This document shows, one piece after another, positions 10,333-21,017 of a stretch of 64,000 nucleotides of DNA (the stretch's first letter is position 1; each line of letters opens with the position of its first letter). Source of the DNA: Molanna angustata (lineage: Eukaryota; Arthropoda; Insecta; Trichoptera; Molannidae); NCBI GenBank assembly GCA_963576475.1, contig OY754970.1:39317447-39381446 (forward strand), in the 5' to 3' direction. Below the pieces are notes generated by a model. The model saw only the letters and a program-made list of their open reading frames with translations. It searched no databases and was not told the DNA's origin. The translations under genes and the position numbers were made by a program.

Positions 10333-10760
10333 CTATATAAGGTTGTCTTATTTTGCAATCTTGGTGGTTGGAAGAAATTGCTTAGTAGCAATATATTTGT
10401 TTGTATTATGTACAAAAATATAAATAGGATATTTATATGATAATGTAAATTTTTTTAAAGATTAAAAAAAATATTTATATACTTTTTATAAGATTTATAA
10501 AAAAAACAACAAAAATTCATTAATATTTAGATGAGTAGAATTTAAATATACTATTAAAATTTAAATTATGTAACATTTTAAATACCTAATATATAAATTA
10601 CCTAATGGTTGGCGGAGGAGCGGTTAGCGCACTGGGTTAGTAATTCAGTGGTCGCGAGTTCAAATCCTGCCACGACCGATTTCGATCACCTATAGTACAA
10701 GCATTTATGTTTAGTTTAGGGAATGTATGAATGTAGTTAGTGAATTTATTATACATGTAG
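10333..10760 (+). mobile_element. Composite insertion (LINE tail plus SINE B) between 17-bp direct repeats
   Basis: The 17-mer CTAAAAAGCATCAAGTA occurs exactly at 10316-10332 and again at 10761-10777, so the 428 bp between look like an insertion with target duplication. Inside are a LINE 3' signature (GGTGGTTGGAAGAAATTGC then TTGTACAAAAATA-like sequence) and, from 10605, a family B SINE. Confidence 0.55.
10605..10745 (+). repeat. tRNA-derived SINE, family B
   Basis: The head reads GGAGGAGCGGTTAGCGCAC, GGGTTAGTAATTCAGTGGTC, GCGAGTTCAAATCCTGCC and ACGACCG. It is followed by the family-specific body CACCTATAGTACAAGCATTT and TTTAGGGAATGTA. The head folds like a tRNA with an AGT (Thr-type) anticodon loop, but the same body follows every copy in this window, so it is a SINE. 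Confidence 0.8.
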
Positions 10761-10777
10761 CTAAAAAGCATCAAGTA

Positions 10778-11187
10778 ATGATATAATTTCTTGTATGTTC
10801 ACTATTGCAGTTACAGGATTAGAAAGTATTATAACATATCCAAGTTACTAATTTGATATGTAATTTTCCTGTTAGCATAATATGCAACCATAGTAAATTA
10901 TGATATGCCAACCTGCAGTCTTGGAAGACTGAACATGGAAAGGTGTCGAGTTCACTGAAGCTTGTTCACCAACGCAAGTCAAGATTGGTCTTCGTATATA
11001 GTTTGGTGATCCAACATTGAGGTTCTTTAATATAGCCTAAAGAATAAATAACGATTCTGATAATAAATCTGTAATTAGGTACATAATATTTATATATGAT
11101 TTAAGCACAATACAAAAAGAAATCTAACCCAAAACCAGCAAATTCTGGTTTTTGAAATACCAAAAACCAGCCATTAAAAAATGTTGC
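10778..11187. other. Gene-free stretch
   Basis: AT-rich sequence with no recognisable feature. Confidence 0.4.
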
Positions 11188-11195
11188 TATCTCTT

Positions 11196-11724
11196 AAGCA
11201 CACTTTCCACGAACGAGGTTTTCAACGCGGTCCGGTTTTCTACGCTTAAAACATCATCCAAAATACAGGTTACTCAAAACATCGCTTTTCACGAGCATTA
11301 TTTTTTCCTTTATTTGCCACCCCTATTATTGCAATTACGAAAAATTGAATATGCCTTTTATGTGAAAAATTGCAACATTTTATTTTTTTTTGTTCCGTGT
11401 TACGTTCAACAGTGTTTTATCTTTCTCTCGTTTTCTTCGTTTAACTTTGCACTTTGGCTTGAATTGGACACGATATGTCTCTTTTTTGTTTTTCTTTTAA
11501 AACATTTTGCTCTCTGGTCGAGAGATGCCAGATAAACAAAAGATAGCGCGAGCGTCAAAGTCAACACAACACACACGGCAGCCATGTTGACTCGTCGGCA
11601 ACGAATAATTTTACAGATTTCTGTTTTATGAAAAACGATACAAAACGCGTTGAAAAATAGAACACGTTATTTTTTTTCCCCAATGCGTTGAAAAACCCGT
11701 TCAACCGTGTAAAGTGCGCTTTAG
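11196..11724. mobile_element. Non-autonomous DNA transposon with ~40-bp TIRs
   Basis: The left end AAGCACACTTTCCACGAACG...GGTTTTCAACGCG is matched, inverted, by the right end (reverse complement AAGCGCACTTTACACGGTTG...GGTTTTTCAACGC). The element is about 530 bp with no transposase. CTATCTCTT occurs just left of the element (11187-11195) and again about 10 bp beyond the right TIR (11734-11742). This may be an 8-9 bp target duplication, as known for hAT and P-type elements, if the true right end lies slightly outside the paired region. An open frame of 127 codons inside shows no domain. Confidence 0.6.
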
Positions 11725-11725
11725 A

Positions 11726-12589
11726 CTATTATTCTATCTCTTGTCTGAATATTTTTATTAATTTTTCTTTGTACAAGCACATTATTCAATATTGTTATTT
11801 TGTTAATACAACGAATATATGATATTTCTTTGCTCTACTTATATTACTCATTAACGTACACCGAATGTCGATTTGATAGAACAATTCGTCGGTTTATAAA
11901 CGAACGTAAATACATAAAATAATAGTCGATGAGCGGGTAATTAACATATTGTATGCAAAAAACTCGTAATTGGCAATTCAATTACGTAAATATATCTAAA
12001 ATAATGATAATTTAAATTTAGCTATAGACCATTAATATTGAAATAATAAAAAAAAAAGAAAAAAAAAAAAAAAAAAAAAAAAAAGTAGTAAAACGGTTTC
12101 AAACTTTATAGGCCAAGAGCCTACTAATGACAAATTAACGGCTGATAAATAATTTTTTTCTGTGAAAGGATACCACAGCGGGTAACAACGATTGGATAAT
12201 ATGAAATCTGAGTAGTGGTGGCTTTCGGAGATCACAGCATACAAAATGTTGAAAATTGCTATTTTAAAACGATTATAGTATGGTATTACTACGGAAGACT
12301 ATTAGAAATTACTTCTTCCATTTACAGATACTGGCTGGTGGAAAGCCCCGACAGACATCTATTTAAAACAATTTATTTGTTTTTTTATGTTTGGGTCGAT
12401 AATGATTAGTGAATTTCATTACATATTTTAATTATATCTGTATATTTTTTTTTCTATCAGAATAAAAAATACAAATAAAATTAATATGCCATTTATAATA
12501 AGACTTAGACCGGTTTCATCGTTTCATGCAATGCACATTTTCAAGTAAAAGTTATCTTGAATATTTTTTTTAATTACATATACGCAATA
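11726..12589. other. Gene-free stretch with poly(A) tract
   Basis: AT-rich DNA with a long interrupted A-run at 12048-12084, possibly the tail of an old retroposed copy. No gene is recognised. Confidence 0.4.
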
Positions 12590-12721
12590 TCGTTGTGAGA
12601 CGATTAATATCGTAAGTCTCCAGAATGTGGCAACTTGTTATTGGGTGTGTGTTAAATTAATATTTGACACATTACCTGTTAGTTGCCCAAGAACTTGTAT
12701 TAAATAAATAAATAAATAAAC
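12590..12721 (+). repeat. SINE family A, head-less copy
   Basis: GAGACGATTAATATCGTAAG, CCAGAATGTGGCAACTTG, GTTAAATTAATATTTGACAC, then an (AATA)n tail at 12702-12720. This is the body and tail of family A, with the tRNA-like head missing. Confidence 0.7.
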
Positions 12722-13760
12722 ATTGGATTCTTTTCCCTGTCGGGAGTCAAATGATATTTTTGTTGACAAACTTTTTAACATCTCAATAGAGAGAGAGTGT
12801 TGGCCACAATCCACTGAATATCATTTTTTTTATATTTACATATTGTCTATGGTTGGTTCCTACTTATATAGAATTTACAGTCCTCTAGGTTATTATGAAT
12901 TCTTCTTTTCGCTGGCCGCTAATATAAATGTTTCCCAACTCTTTTGTTTACTCTCGCATTTTTTATTGCATTTTGAGGTCGTTGGTACGTTCATATCTGA
13001 CTGAAGGTTACTAAATAACACAAAATACAAGAAACATAAGGAAGTATACTGAATTCCAATTGTTTTATAACTAAACACTGCTCTTGTACATCCAATTTAA
13101 AGATAAATGTTTGAGATTTCAAATATTTCGTTTAATTATCATCTGCGTCTATTTGTCTCTTCCGCTTATTTATTTTTATTCAAGGATTTAATGCTATAAT
13201 ATATTGTTTATCTATTAATATAATTTTGATTTGTGAAGATAAACAGCTTGACAAATCGACGAATATCTCTTATATGGTCAGGGATTTTTATCGAAATGAA
13301 CGACTTATAAGGACTACTGATCGTTTACAGGCCAAGTTCAACCGTAATTCATTATTTTTTTTTTATTTTGAAAAGACTTTGGACCTAATAAAAATATCAT
13401 GTACCTACTCATCAAGAGGTACAAAGTTTTCTTTTCACATATTGCAATGTGTAATTGTTTAAGTAGGTACCAGGGGCGTGCCTAGAATCTCCAGACTACG
13501 CAAACCCTGAAATTGAGAAATGTCGAATATAAAGGTTTTTTTAGCATAATTTCTTCGTCGTTCATTGCAGTGGTCATAAAAAATATTTTTCAATCACTTG
13601 CCAAAATAATATTTTCATATTGTGGGCCTGTATCTACGTTCCAATACCTGGATCTTGTAGTATGGTTGCGATAAAATAATAAAAAAATAATTAAGATGTT
13701 TTCAAAACGACAGTTTTTATAACCTTTGATTAAATATTTTTACGTGTTTTTCTTAACATA
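12722..13760. other. Gene-free stretch
   Basis: Only short, low-complexity open frames. No splice pattern, RNA gene or repeat of note was seen. Confidence 0.4.
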
Positions 13761-14544
13761 CTAATTGCATGTAACACATGAGATCCAACTGTCGATAGCG
13801 ATAGTATGTATAGTTAAAGAATAATAATCAAACTATAAACCCATAAATACAAATAATTGAAAATTTTAGCACATGTTGGTATGTATGTCAAGATAGGACA
13901 GTATGGAGGTCAGTCCTCTTTTCCTACCCGGAATATGAAAACAGCATGATGGTTCTGTATGTATGTTTGGATATTAAGTACCTATCAAACTATTAAGTCT
14001 TCTTAGATATTGTGTATAGGCTACTGCTATACAAATTGTATGAAGCAATGTCGTTACTAATTTCAATTTTTATAAAAATTGCTAAAAAATATTTGAGATG
14101 TGCTAAGACAATTTTAATATTTTTTATAGAAAATTAAATTTTCTAGTTGGGGTGTTTCGGCTTTTTTCGAAATTTTTAAAAAATTTGGAAATATAGACAG
14201 TTAAACTCATAAATTTGTCGTAAAAAAAATATTTTTCTTAATAAAAAGTGTTAGAGAAACCCTGGAATTTAAAAAAAAACTAATTTGAAATTTTGTATTT
14301 GTCTATGTTTATACCAATTTTCAGTGTTCTAACTTTTATGGTTTCTGAGATACCAACATGGAAAAATAAACCAAAAATTCAAAAGTTGATAACCCCTGAC
14401 TGAAACAAAAATTCACCATTCTGAGTATAAAAGTTTCGTAGGCCTATAATTGTTTATATATCTTGAAATTTTGGGATCTGTAAATTGAGCGGATCAAAAG
14501 TTATAAGGGGGGGACAGACAGACACACAGACACACACACACACA

Positions 14545-14585
<41 letters not shown>

Positions 14586-14905
14586 ACACAAACACACACA
14601 CACATAAACACACACACACAGACACACACACTCTCACACAGACACACACACTCTCACACACATATACACACACACACACACACTCACACACAAAACTCAC
14701 ATAAAATGTTCTACTCCGAATTCTGTATTCATTCTGTAAATCCATGTATGGGAACATATATGCTGCGAGGCCTCTAGTTGGTGTTATTAGCATGCAAATA
14801 GTCCACTACGCCATACAAAATGTTCCTTCGTACACGCATCTTGGCTTAATAATGTCGATTCATTCAGAGAATTGAATTCTCATGAACGAATCGACAGTTG
14901 GATTT
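13761..14905 (+). mobile_element. Non-autonomous element H, copy 2
   Basis: Collinear with 6696-7769. It has the same start (TTGCATGTAACACATGAGAT, CCAACTGTCGATAGCG), a single copy of the segment duplicated in copy 1, a much expanded CA tract, and the same end (GAGAATTGAATTCTC hairpin, then AATCGACAGTTGGAT). Divergence between the copies is modest, so both derive from one recent family. No open frame is shared. Confidence 0.7.
14519..14702. repeat. (CA)n microsatellite inside element H
   Basis: About 180 bp of ACACAC with interruptions (TAC, GAC, CTCTCAC, AAAC). The corresponding place in copy 1 holds only about 20 bp, so the tract has expanded since the copies separated. Antisense open frames across it are artefacts of the repeat. 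Confidence 0.9.
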
Positions 14906-15716
14906 AAGAAGACAAAAATATCTAGAAAAATATGATGTGACGTTGCATTAATGCTTCAGGTTTCGTAAATAAACCTAAAAAACATTTATTTTCCACTCAG
15001 CGCCATTACGAAATAAAAGTTTTTTTTTTTTTTGTTTATTAACTTAACCTGATATTTTTCCAGATATTTTGATCTTTAATTTATAAAAAAAATATTATGC
15101 TCTATACCTTATAGTTTTTTTTATAAATTTAAGATAAATGTCAAAAATCGGGGTATGCTTATTATTATAATACAAGAATATATACAGAACATAATTAAAA
15201 AGTTAAGGTATATTTTTCTTTATTAATAACCAAACTCACTAGGTTATTTTTTTTCAAAATGATTCGTTTTGTAGTAATGATGCAAATTCAAATTAAAAAA
15301 TAGGTACGTTGGCAGCAGTCACCCTCTTAAAGAATGAAACTAAACACATAAAGATTGTTTGTCCATGTGGGAAGAATGAATCAATAACGGTTAACCAACA
15401 AAATTACAAAGGTGATATGAATTGAATTAAAGGTCAGGGTCGTGTACAAAAATGATGGCAGAACCATGTGATGAATATCGTTAAATGGATCGGTGGCAGA
15501 GCAGCTATTGCGCTTAATCCAGTGGAAACGGGTTCAAATTCTTTCTCGGTCGCTATAATGCAGCCATTTGTGTTTAGTCTAGGGAGTTTATAATATAATC
15601 TTTAATGAAAAAAAGGACTTCAAAGTGAATCTATGTCAAGATAGAAAAATGTGGTTCTCTCTGCTTACCCCATAAAGTATGAATCAATTTTCTTTCATAC
15701 AATTTGCCCATGCAAT
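14906..15716 (+). repeat. Flank of the intact LINE: RTE relic and SINE B relic
   Basis: 15320-15480 resembles the RTE-type 'RWFGHVGRMN...' 3' coding region on the plus strand, with many breaks. 15630-15680 repeats the GTCAAGATAGAAAAATG...GGTTCTCTCTGCTTACCC tail seen at 30117-30160. Between them, 15487-15600 is a decayed family B SINE (GGATCGGTGGCAGAGC). There is no intact gene, and 14906-15320 shows nothing recognisable. Confidence 0.45.
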
Positions 15717-15928
15717 AATACGCAAATCCAGAGTCTCGTCGGTTCATTCGTAGCGATCGGTTGTGTTGTGTTGTTACATTGTGGTGTCCTACCTACAAAC
15801 CTTGTTGCTGCTCAGCGAACAGATAAGATTTTATTGTTTCATTTTCATTATTATTTACTTTTTATTTCACTCTGTTTTCTACATATTTTGTGTTATTTGT
15901 GTATTTCTCTACCGATTAATTTTTGGTG

Positions 15929-17353
15929 ATGGAACAAGAGGTAAATAAACCGCCGGATCCCGGTATTAACTCGGATATAAATTATACTTCAGAATCAGAT
16001 GCCAGTCAGGTATCTATTGCTAGTAAAAATAGAAAACGTAAACCTTTTCGTCATTCATCCGAGTCAATCCCAAACAAACAAAAAACTCACCCCGAAATAA
16101 TAATTACCACCAATAACGACCCAAAAACTATAAATACCTTTTCACCGCCTAAATTGGAAATGGAATATGGACCTTCTTCTTCTTCCCCTTTTATTGTCCA
16201 TATACAGAGATCGGAACAAGGCAAAACAATCCACCCCCTCGATTTCGGAAAATTTATTTTCATGCATAAATCTTTAAACATACAAATAATTGATGGGTCT
16301 ATCAAATCGGAAGGCCGCTATAAAATATCGATTCAATTTAAAACTGCCATATCTGCCAACAATTTTGTTAAAAATATAGAGAACATTTCAAACAATAAAT
16401 TTAAAGCATATATACCAACATTCAATTTGACGCGTATGGGACTGGTCAGAGGTATCCCGAGCGATTTACCCGAAGACGAGATAGTTGAGGCATTGAACGT
16501 ACACACCAACATACCTAAAGTAGTTAAAGCCAGAAGATTGAACTACAAAGACACTTCAACGGGTACGTTAATATGGAAACCTTCACAGTCGGTGGTTGTT
16601 ACTTTTGAGGGCCAAATTTTACCACCCAGGGTATTTTTATACTATAATTCCTTACAAGTAGAAATATACAAGTTTCCAACCATACAATGCTTCAACTGTT
16701 GTCGATTTGGACACTCTAAAACAGTATGCCGATCTTCTCCTCGATGTTACAATTGTGGAGAAAATCATTCATTCGAACAATGCCCAAATACTTCACAGGA
16801 ACCAATCTGTCTCCATTGTTCTGGAAATCACACTGCAATTAGCACGGCCTGTCCAGAGTTATCAAGACAGAAAAATATCAAACAGACAATGGCAACAGAT
16901 AATATATCATATTTTCAGGCCTCAAAACTCGTCCCACCCACAAAAAAATCTTTTGCTGATATAACTTCCACCGCACCGTCAAGCACTCAACCTATTTCTC
17001 CACCTTCAACTTCATTTAAAAAAACCATATTTAAACCCTCAAAACCAAGATATATTTCTACCCCCAACTATGACACAACCCAACACAATGCCTTACTATT
17101 TAACCAAAACGGACATTATTCATCACAGGCCCCTAACGGATGTGCCTTACCAAACATGAATTTACCAACTTCTAATTCAACCTCCCAAATTCAAAACGAC
17201 AATTCATCATTTATTCAAACACTTATTTCTCTCCTTATATCTATATTAACAAATAACAATATTTTACCGACCAACGCTGCCGAAATTCTTCAAACTCTTA
17301 ATACAACCCTCCACAATGGCTCATCAAATTCACAATATCCTTCAATGGAATAG
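15929..17353 (+). CDS. LINE ORF1 protein (gag-like, three zinc knuckles)
   Basis: 474 codons from the ATG at 15929; two upstream in-frame codons are TTG and GTG and are unlikely starts. The product is the nucleic-acid-binding ORF1 protein that packages LINE RNA. The N-terminal ~90 residues are polar and low in complexity. A structured middle (about 95-250) precedes three cysteine-rich knuckles at about 254-308: CFNCCRFGHSKTVC (CX2CX4HX4C), CYNCGENHSFEQC (CX2CX3HX4C) and CLHCSGNHTAISTAC (CX2CX3HX6C). The C-terminal third is rich in Ser, Thr, Asn and Pro. The stop lies 38 nt inside ORF2, in another frame, so ORF2 translation probably depends on reinitiation or a similar coupled mechanism. No internal stop or frameshift is present. 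Confidence 0.9.
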   Translation: MEQEVNKPPDPGINSDINYTSESDASQVSIASKNRKRKPFRHSSESIPNKQKTHPEIIITTNNDPKTINTFSPPKLEMEYGPSSSSPFIVHIQRSEQGKTIHPLDFGKFIFMHKSLNIQIIDGSIKSEGRYKISIQFKTAISANNFVKNIENISNNKFKAYIPTFNLTRMGLVRGIPSDLPEDEIVEALNVHTNIPKVVKARRLNYKDTSTGTLIWKPSQSVVVTFEGQILPPRVFLYYNSLQVEIYKFPTIQCFNCCRFGHSKTVCRSSPRCYNCGENHSFEQCPNTSQEPICLHCSGNHTAISTACPELSRQKNIKQTMATDNISYFQASKLVPPTKKSFADITSTAPSSTQPISPPSTSFKKTIFKPSKPRYISTPNYDTTQHNALLFNQNGHYSSQAPNGCALPNMNLPTSNSTSQIQNDNSSFIQTLISLLISILTNNNILPTNAAEILQTLNTTLHNGSSNSQYPSME

Positions 17354-20300
17354 TAGAAGCGTCACAGCAAACAAACCTGACTTCATATTTCTATTATCCA
17401 CACACGAAATTCAAATTGCGTGCATTACTGAAACTTGGCTTGTACCAGGTTCAGTTTTCAATGTCCCAGGCTACCTGTCAGTTAGATCCGACCGCAATGA
17501 TGGGAGAGCTGGAACAGCTATCTTTATCAAATCTTCCATCCCATATAATCAAATTATTGTTCCAACTCACCCATCATTACAAGTGGTTGCCGTTCAAGTG
17601 AATGGAGTTGTATATGTTTCCACATATATTCCTCCACATTCTCCATTTGACCCAATTTATTGGGATTCAATTGTGGATATGCTACCCTCACCATTTTATA
17701 TATTAGGTGATTTCAATGCCCACTCTCCATCTTGGGGCAGTACACTATCAAATCGTTCGGGAAACCTCATTCTCTCATTTATAGATAAACATAATCTATG
17801 CATTCTAAATGACGGTTCACCAACTAGACTCACTCCACCAACTCAAAATGTGAGTGCTGTTGACCTCTCCATTTGTACAAATGATTTAGCCTCCACTTCT
17901 ACATGGTCTATATCTGATGATCCCCTAGCAAGTGACCATTTTCCCATTATTATAAAAACCATCACAAAATCCAAAACAAAAACAGCCGTTAGTAAAAAAG
18001 GACATAATATAAGAAAAGCTAATTGGGATATATTCAATAAAACTATTGAAGATTCTACACCATCTTTTTTGTCATCCGACATTACTCACAAAAATTCAGA
18101 ACTTATGTCAATCCTCTACAAAGCTGCTGATATTAGTATTCCGAAGAGAAAAGCAGAATCGAAACGTATTCAATGTGCCCCTTGGTGGGACAATGAATGC
18201 ACGGAGGCTATCAAAATAAGAAAATTAGCTATGAAAAAGTACAGGAAAAATATGACGTTACAAAATTTTTTATATGCTAAAAATATACAAGCAAATACAA
18301 AAAAAATACTCAGAAAGAAAAAGCGACAAGGCTGGTATAACTTTTGCAACACTCTTTCACCAGATACTCCTCTATCAATAGTCTGGGATATGATCCGTCG
18401 CTTCAGAACATCATTATCCACTTCTAAGAAATATCTGCCAAATGGACACATTCTAGAAGCTTTTGTAAAGAGGCTTGCCCCACCATACGTCCCCAATGAT
18501 ACAGAAATAGAAATGCCAATCCTTCCTGCCCATTCTTTGTCTAAATCATGGTTAGATGGACCTTTTGAATATTCTGAACTCATTACCCCACTTAAAAATT
18601 TGAAAAATTCTTCGCCCGGAATGGACCTCATTCCTTATGCTTTTCTTCGAAATGCACCAGTAAATTTCCTTGAACATTTATTAGAATTATATAATGGTTG
18701 TTTAAAAAACGGATACGTACCAAAAGACTGGAAAATACAACGAATAGTCCCTATTTTGAAACCTAACAAAGACCCTCAATCAGAATCTTCGTATCGGCCG
18801 ATCGCATTATCACCAGTTTTCCTAAAAATTCTTGAGCATATAATAAAAAACCGTTTAGACTGGCATATTGAAAGGAACTGCCTTCTCCCGTCAATTCAAT
18901 TTGGTTTTAGAAAAGGTAAATCGTGTTTAGATAACCTCAGTATCTTGATTTCAGATATCAAAATAGCTTTTTCCAAACAAGAGTTTGTTATTGCAGCATT
19001 TTTGGATATAAAATCTGCATATGATAACGTGATACTGTCTGTTTTAAGAAAAAAACTAGTAGATTTGGGTATTCCAATGAGTTTGGCAACACTTATTTAT
19101 AACATGTTTGCTGAGAGAAAAATTGTAGCTGAAAATATTTATACCACGATTGATAGAATAGTTTGGAAAGGCTTAGCTCAAGGTTCGGTATTAAGCCCTA
19201 TTTTATTTAATATATATTGTCAAGATCTTGTTACGGTAATAGAGGATATTTGCTCAATATTACAATTTGCCGACGATATTGTCGTATATGTCTCCCACAA
19301 AAACGCACAAATTGCTGCAAAAAAATTGTCAAAAACATTAAGTCGAATAAACAAATGGCTTGAATCTAATGGTTTAGAACTTTCGCTCCAAAAATGCCAA
19401 GTAGTCGCCTTTTCGCGTAAACATAAACTTCCGGACATTTCTGTAAATATCGATGGTACAAACATTGCTATAAAGGACGAAATTAAATTTTTGGGTGTAA
19501 TCCTTAATAGAAAACTATCGTGGAACTCTCATGTCAACTCAATTGTATCTAAATGCGAAAAAAACATTAATCCTTTGAGAGCTGTATCGAGAGTCTGGTG
19601 GGGTTCTCATCCATCAACAATGAAATTGCTCTATAATGCCATAGTTCGCAGTCACCTGGATTATGGTTGTTTTTTATTCGATCCTCTTCCTAAATACCTT
19701 GAATCCAAATTAGATAGAATACAGTCTAAATGTTTACGACTTATAATCGGAGCAATGGGATCTTCACCGATTAATGCACTTCAGGTGGAGGGGTTAGATT
19801 CCCCACTTCACTTGAGACGTCAATATCTTTCAGACAAATTTGTTCTAAAACGACTTTCCCTTAATTCTCACCCACTAACATCAAAGCTATCCACAATAAC
19901 ACATTTATGTCAATTAAAACGATATTGGTCAAAATCTTCCACTCCAATACTATGTAAAAGTTACACCCTTCTTAAATCAAAAATACTTGTCGATTGTTCG
20001 CATAATTATCTTCCTTACTATAAAACACCATATTTCGCAACAAAATTCATTCCCGATACATGTCCTTCTCTCGGTTTGGACAAAAACTGCAATCTTCCCT
20101 CCCAACTAATCAACAGTAAATTCGATGGCATTGTTCGTTCAAGATGGCCATCTCACGTTCAAATTTTTACTGATGGATCCAAGCTTTCACCTAATAGCAA
20201 CTCTGGAGCAGCATTTTATATTCCGTATAACAACACTAAAGGACTTTTCAAACTTCCACCCGAATGCTCAGTTTATACAGCTGAGTGTTGGGCAATCAAA

Positions 20301-21017
20301 GAGGTCTTATCTATATGTCATACCCTCGATTCTTCTAATATTATAATATTCACCGACTCCCTTAGCGCTATCTACTCTATATCTTCTAATTTATCTAGAT
20401 CCCCTGACGATTACATACTTTGCGAAATAAAAAAGTATATATACAACCTTTTTACATCAAATATATATGTTACATTTGTATGGTTACCAGCACATCGTGG
20501 TATAAATGGAAATGAAACTGTAGACCGTTTGGCAAAAGAAGCTACAACGATTGGCACTGAACCTCTTAATTTTGAGATTCCATTCCAAGATTTCACCACC
20601 TCAATCATTAAAAAGCGCCTCTTGACCGAATGGTCTAATGAATGGGAAGTGTCAAGCCGTGTGAAAGGGACTGCTTACAAAATTATACAGATAACAGTTC
20701 CATCCAAACCATGGTTTCATGGAAAAAAAATGTCAAAAAGGGATGTTTCAAACATATGCAGAATGAGAATTGGTCACTGCATGATCGCAAACCACCTTTA
20801 CAAAATACACATAAGGGACAGTCCTTTGTGTGATTGTGGAGAGGTGGAAACGTTGGATCACGTTTTCATGGAGTGTCCAATTCACGATAAATTCGACTTT
20901 TATGCCAAGCTGCGTGTCCCTCTGCCTGTAAATATGTCGCATCTTCTCTCCCTAAATTCGACTAAAGTTCACTCAATTATATCAAAATTTCTTAATTTAA
21001 ATGCAATAAATCTTTAA
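17316..21017 (+). CDS. LINE ORF2 polyprotein: AP-like endonuclease, reverse transcriptase, RNase H
   Basis: 1,233 codons from ATG 17316. It nicks the target and copies the element RNA in place. Endonuclease (about 1-215): WNSRS, ITETWL with Glu39, GDFNAHS with Asp132/Asn134, and SDHFPI with Asp207/His208. RT (about 440-720): SSPGMDLIP, SYRPIALSPVFLKILE, QFGFRKGKSCLDN, AAFLDIKSAYD, GLAQGSVLSPILFN and the catalytic FADD at about 651-654, then KFLGVILNRKLSW. RNase H (about 945-1075): IFTDGSKL, YTAECWAIKE, IIFTDSLSA and LPAHRGINGNETVD, so the D-E-D and His positions are all kept. A CX1CG...H...C knuckle (CDCGEVETLDHVFMEC) follows near 1170. There is no stop or frameshift. This is consistent with a recently mobile copy. 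Confidence 0.93.
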   Translation: MAHQIHNILQWNSRSVTANKPDFIFLLSTHEIQIACITETWLVPGSVFNVPGYLSVRSDRNDGRAGTAIFIKSSIPYNQIIVPTHPSLQVVAVQVNGVVYVSTYIPPHSPFDPIYWDSIVDMLPSPFYILGDFNAHSPSWGSTLSNRSGNLILSFIDKHNLCILNDGSPTRLTPPTQNVSAVDLSICTNDLASTSTWSISDDPLASDHFPIIIKTITKSKTKTAVSKKGHNIRKANWDIFNKTIEDSTPSFLSSDITHKNSELMSILYKAADISIPKRKAESKRIQCAPWWDNECTEAIKIRKLAMKKYRKNMTLQNFLYAKNIQANTKKILRKKKRQGWYNFCNTLSPDTPLSIVWDMIRRFRTSLSTSKKYLPNGHILEAFVKRLAPPYVPNDTEIEMPILPAHSLSKSWLDGPFEYSELITPLKNLKNSSPGMDLIPYAFLRNAPVNFLEHLLELYNGCLKNGYVPKDWKIQRIVPILKPNKDPQSESSYRPIALSPVFLKILEHIIKNRLDWHIERNCLLPSIQFGFRKGKSCLDNLSILISDIKIAFSKQEFVIAAFLDIKSAYDNVILSVLRKKLVDLGIPMSLATLIYNMFAERKIVAENIYTTIDRIVWKGLAQGSVLSPILFNIYCQDLVTVIEDICSILQFADDIVVYVSHKNAQIAAKKLSKTLSRINKWLESNGLELSLQKCQVVAFSRKHKLPDISVNIDGTNIAIKDEIKFLGVILNRKLSWNSHVNSIVSKCEKNINPLRAVSRVWWGSHPSTMKLLYNAIVRSHLDYGCFLFDPLPKYLESKLDRIQSKCLRLIIGAMGSSPINALQVEGLDSPLHLRRQYLSDKFVLKRLSLNSHPLTSKLSTITHLCQLKRYWSKSSTPILCKSYTLLKSKILVDCSHNYLPYYKTPYFATKFIPDTCPSLGLDKNCNLPSQLINSKFDGIVRSRWPSHVQIFTDGSKLSPNSNSGAAFYIPYNNTKGLFKLPPECSVYTAECWAIKEVLSICHTLDSSNIIIFTDSLSAIYSISSNLSRSPDDYILCEIKKYIYNLFTSNIYVTFVWLPAHRGINGNETVDRLAKEATTIGTEPLNFEIPFQDFTTSIIKKRLLTEWSNEWEVSSRVKGTAYKIIQITVPSKPWFHGKKMSKRDVSNICRMRIGHCMIANHLYKIHIRDSPLCDCGEVETLDHVFMECPIHDKFDFYAKLRVPLPVNMSHLLSLNSTKVHSIISKFLNLNAINL

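Noticed and set aside
11152..11535. 127-codon open frame
   Set aside because: It crosses the left terminus of a TIR element and is Phe/Leu-rich low-complexity sequence, with no transposase motif.
14494..14793. 99-codon Cys/Val-rich minus-strand protein
   Set aside because: It is the translation of a CA microsatellite.
15651..15929. Separate 92-codon gene upstream of the LINE ORF1
   Set aside because: It straddles the target duplication and the LINE 5' UTR, and its hydrophobic composition is due to T-rich sequence.
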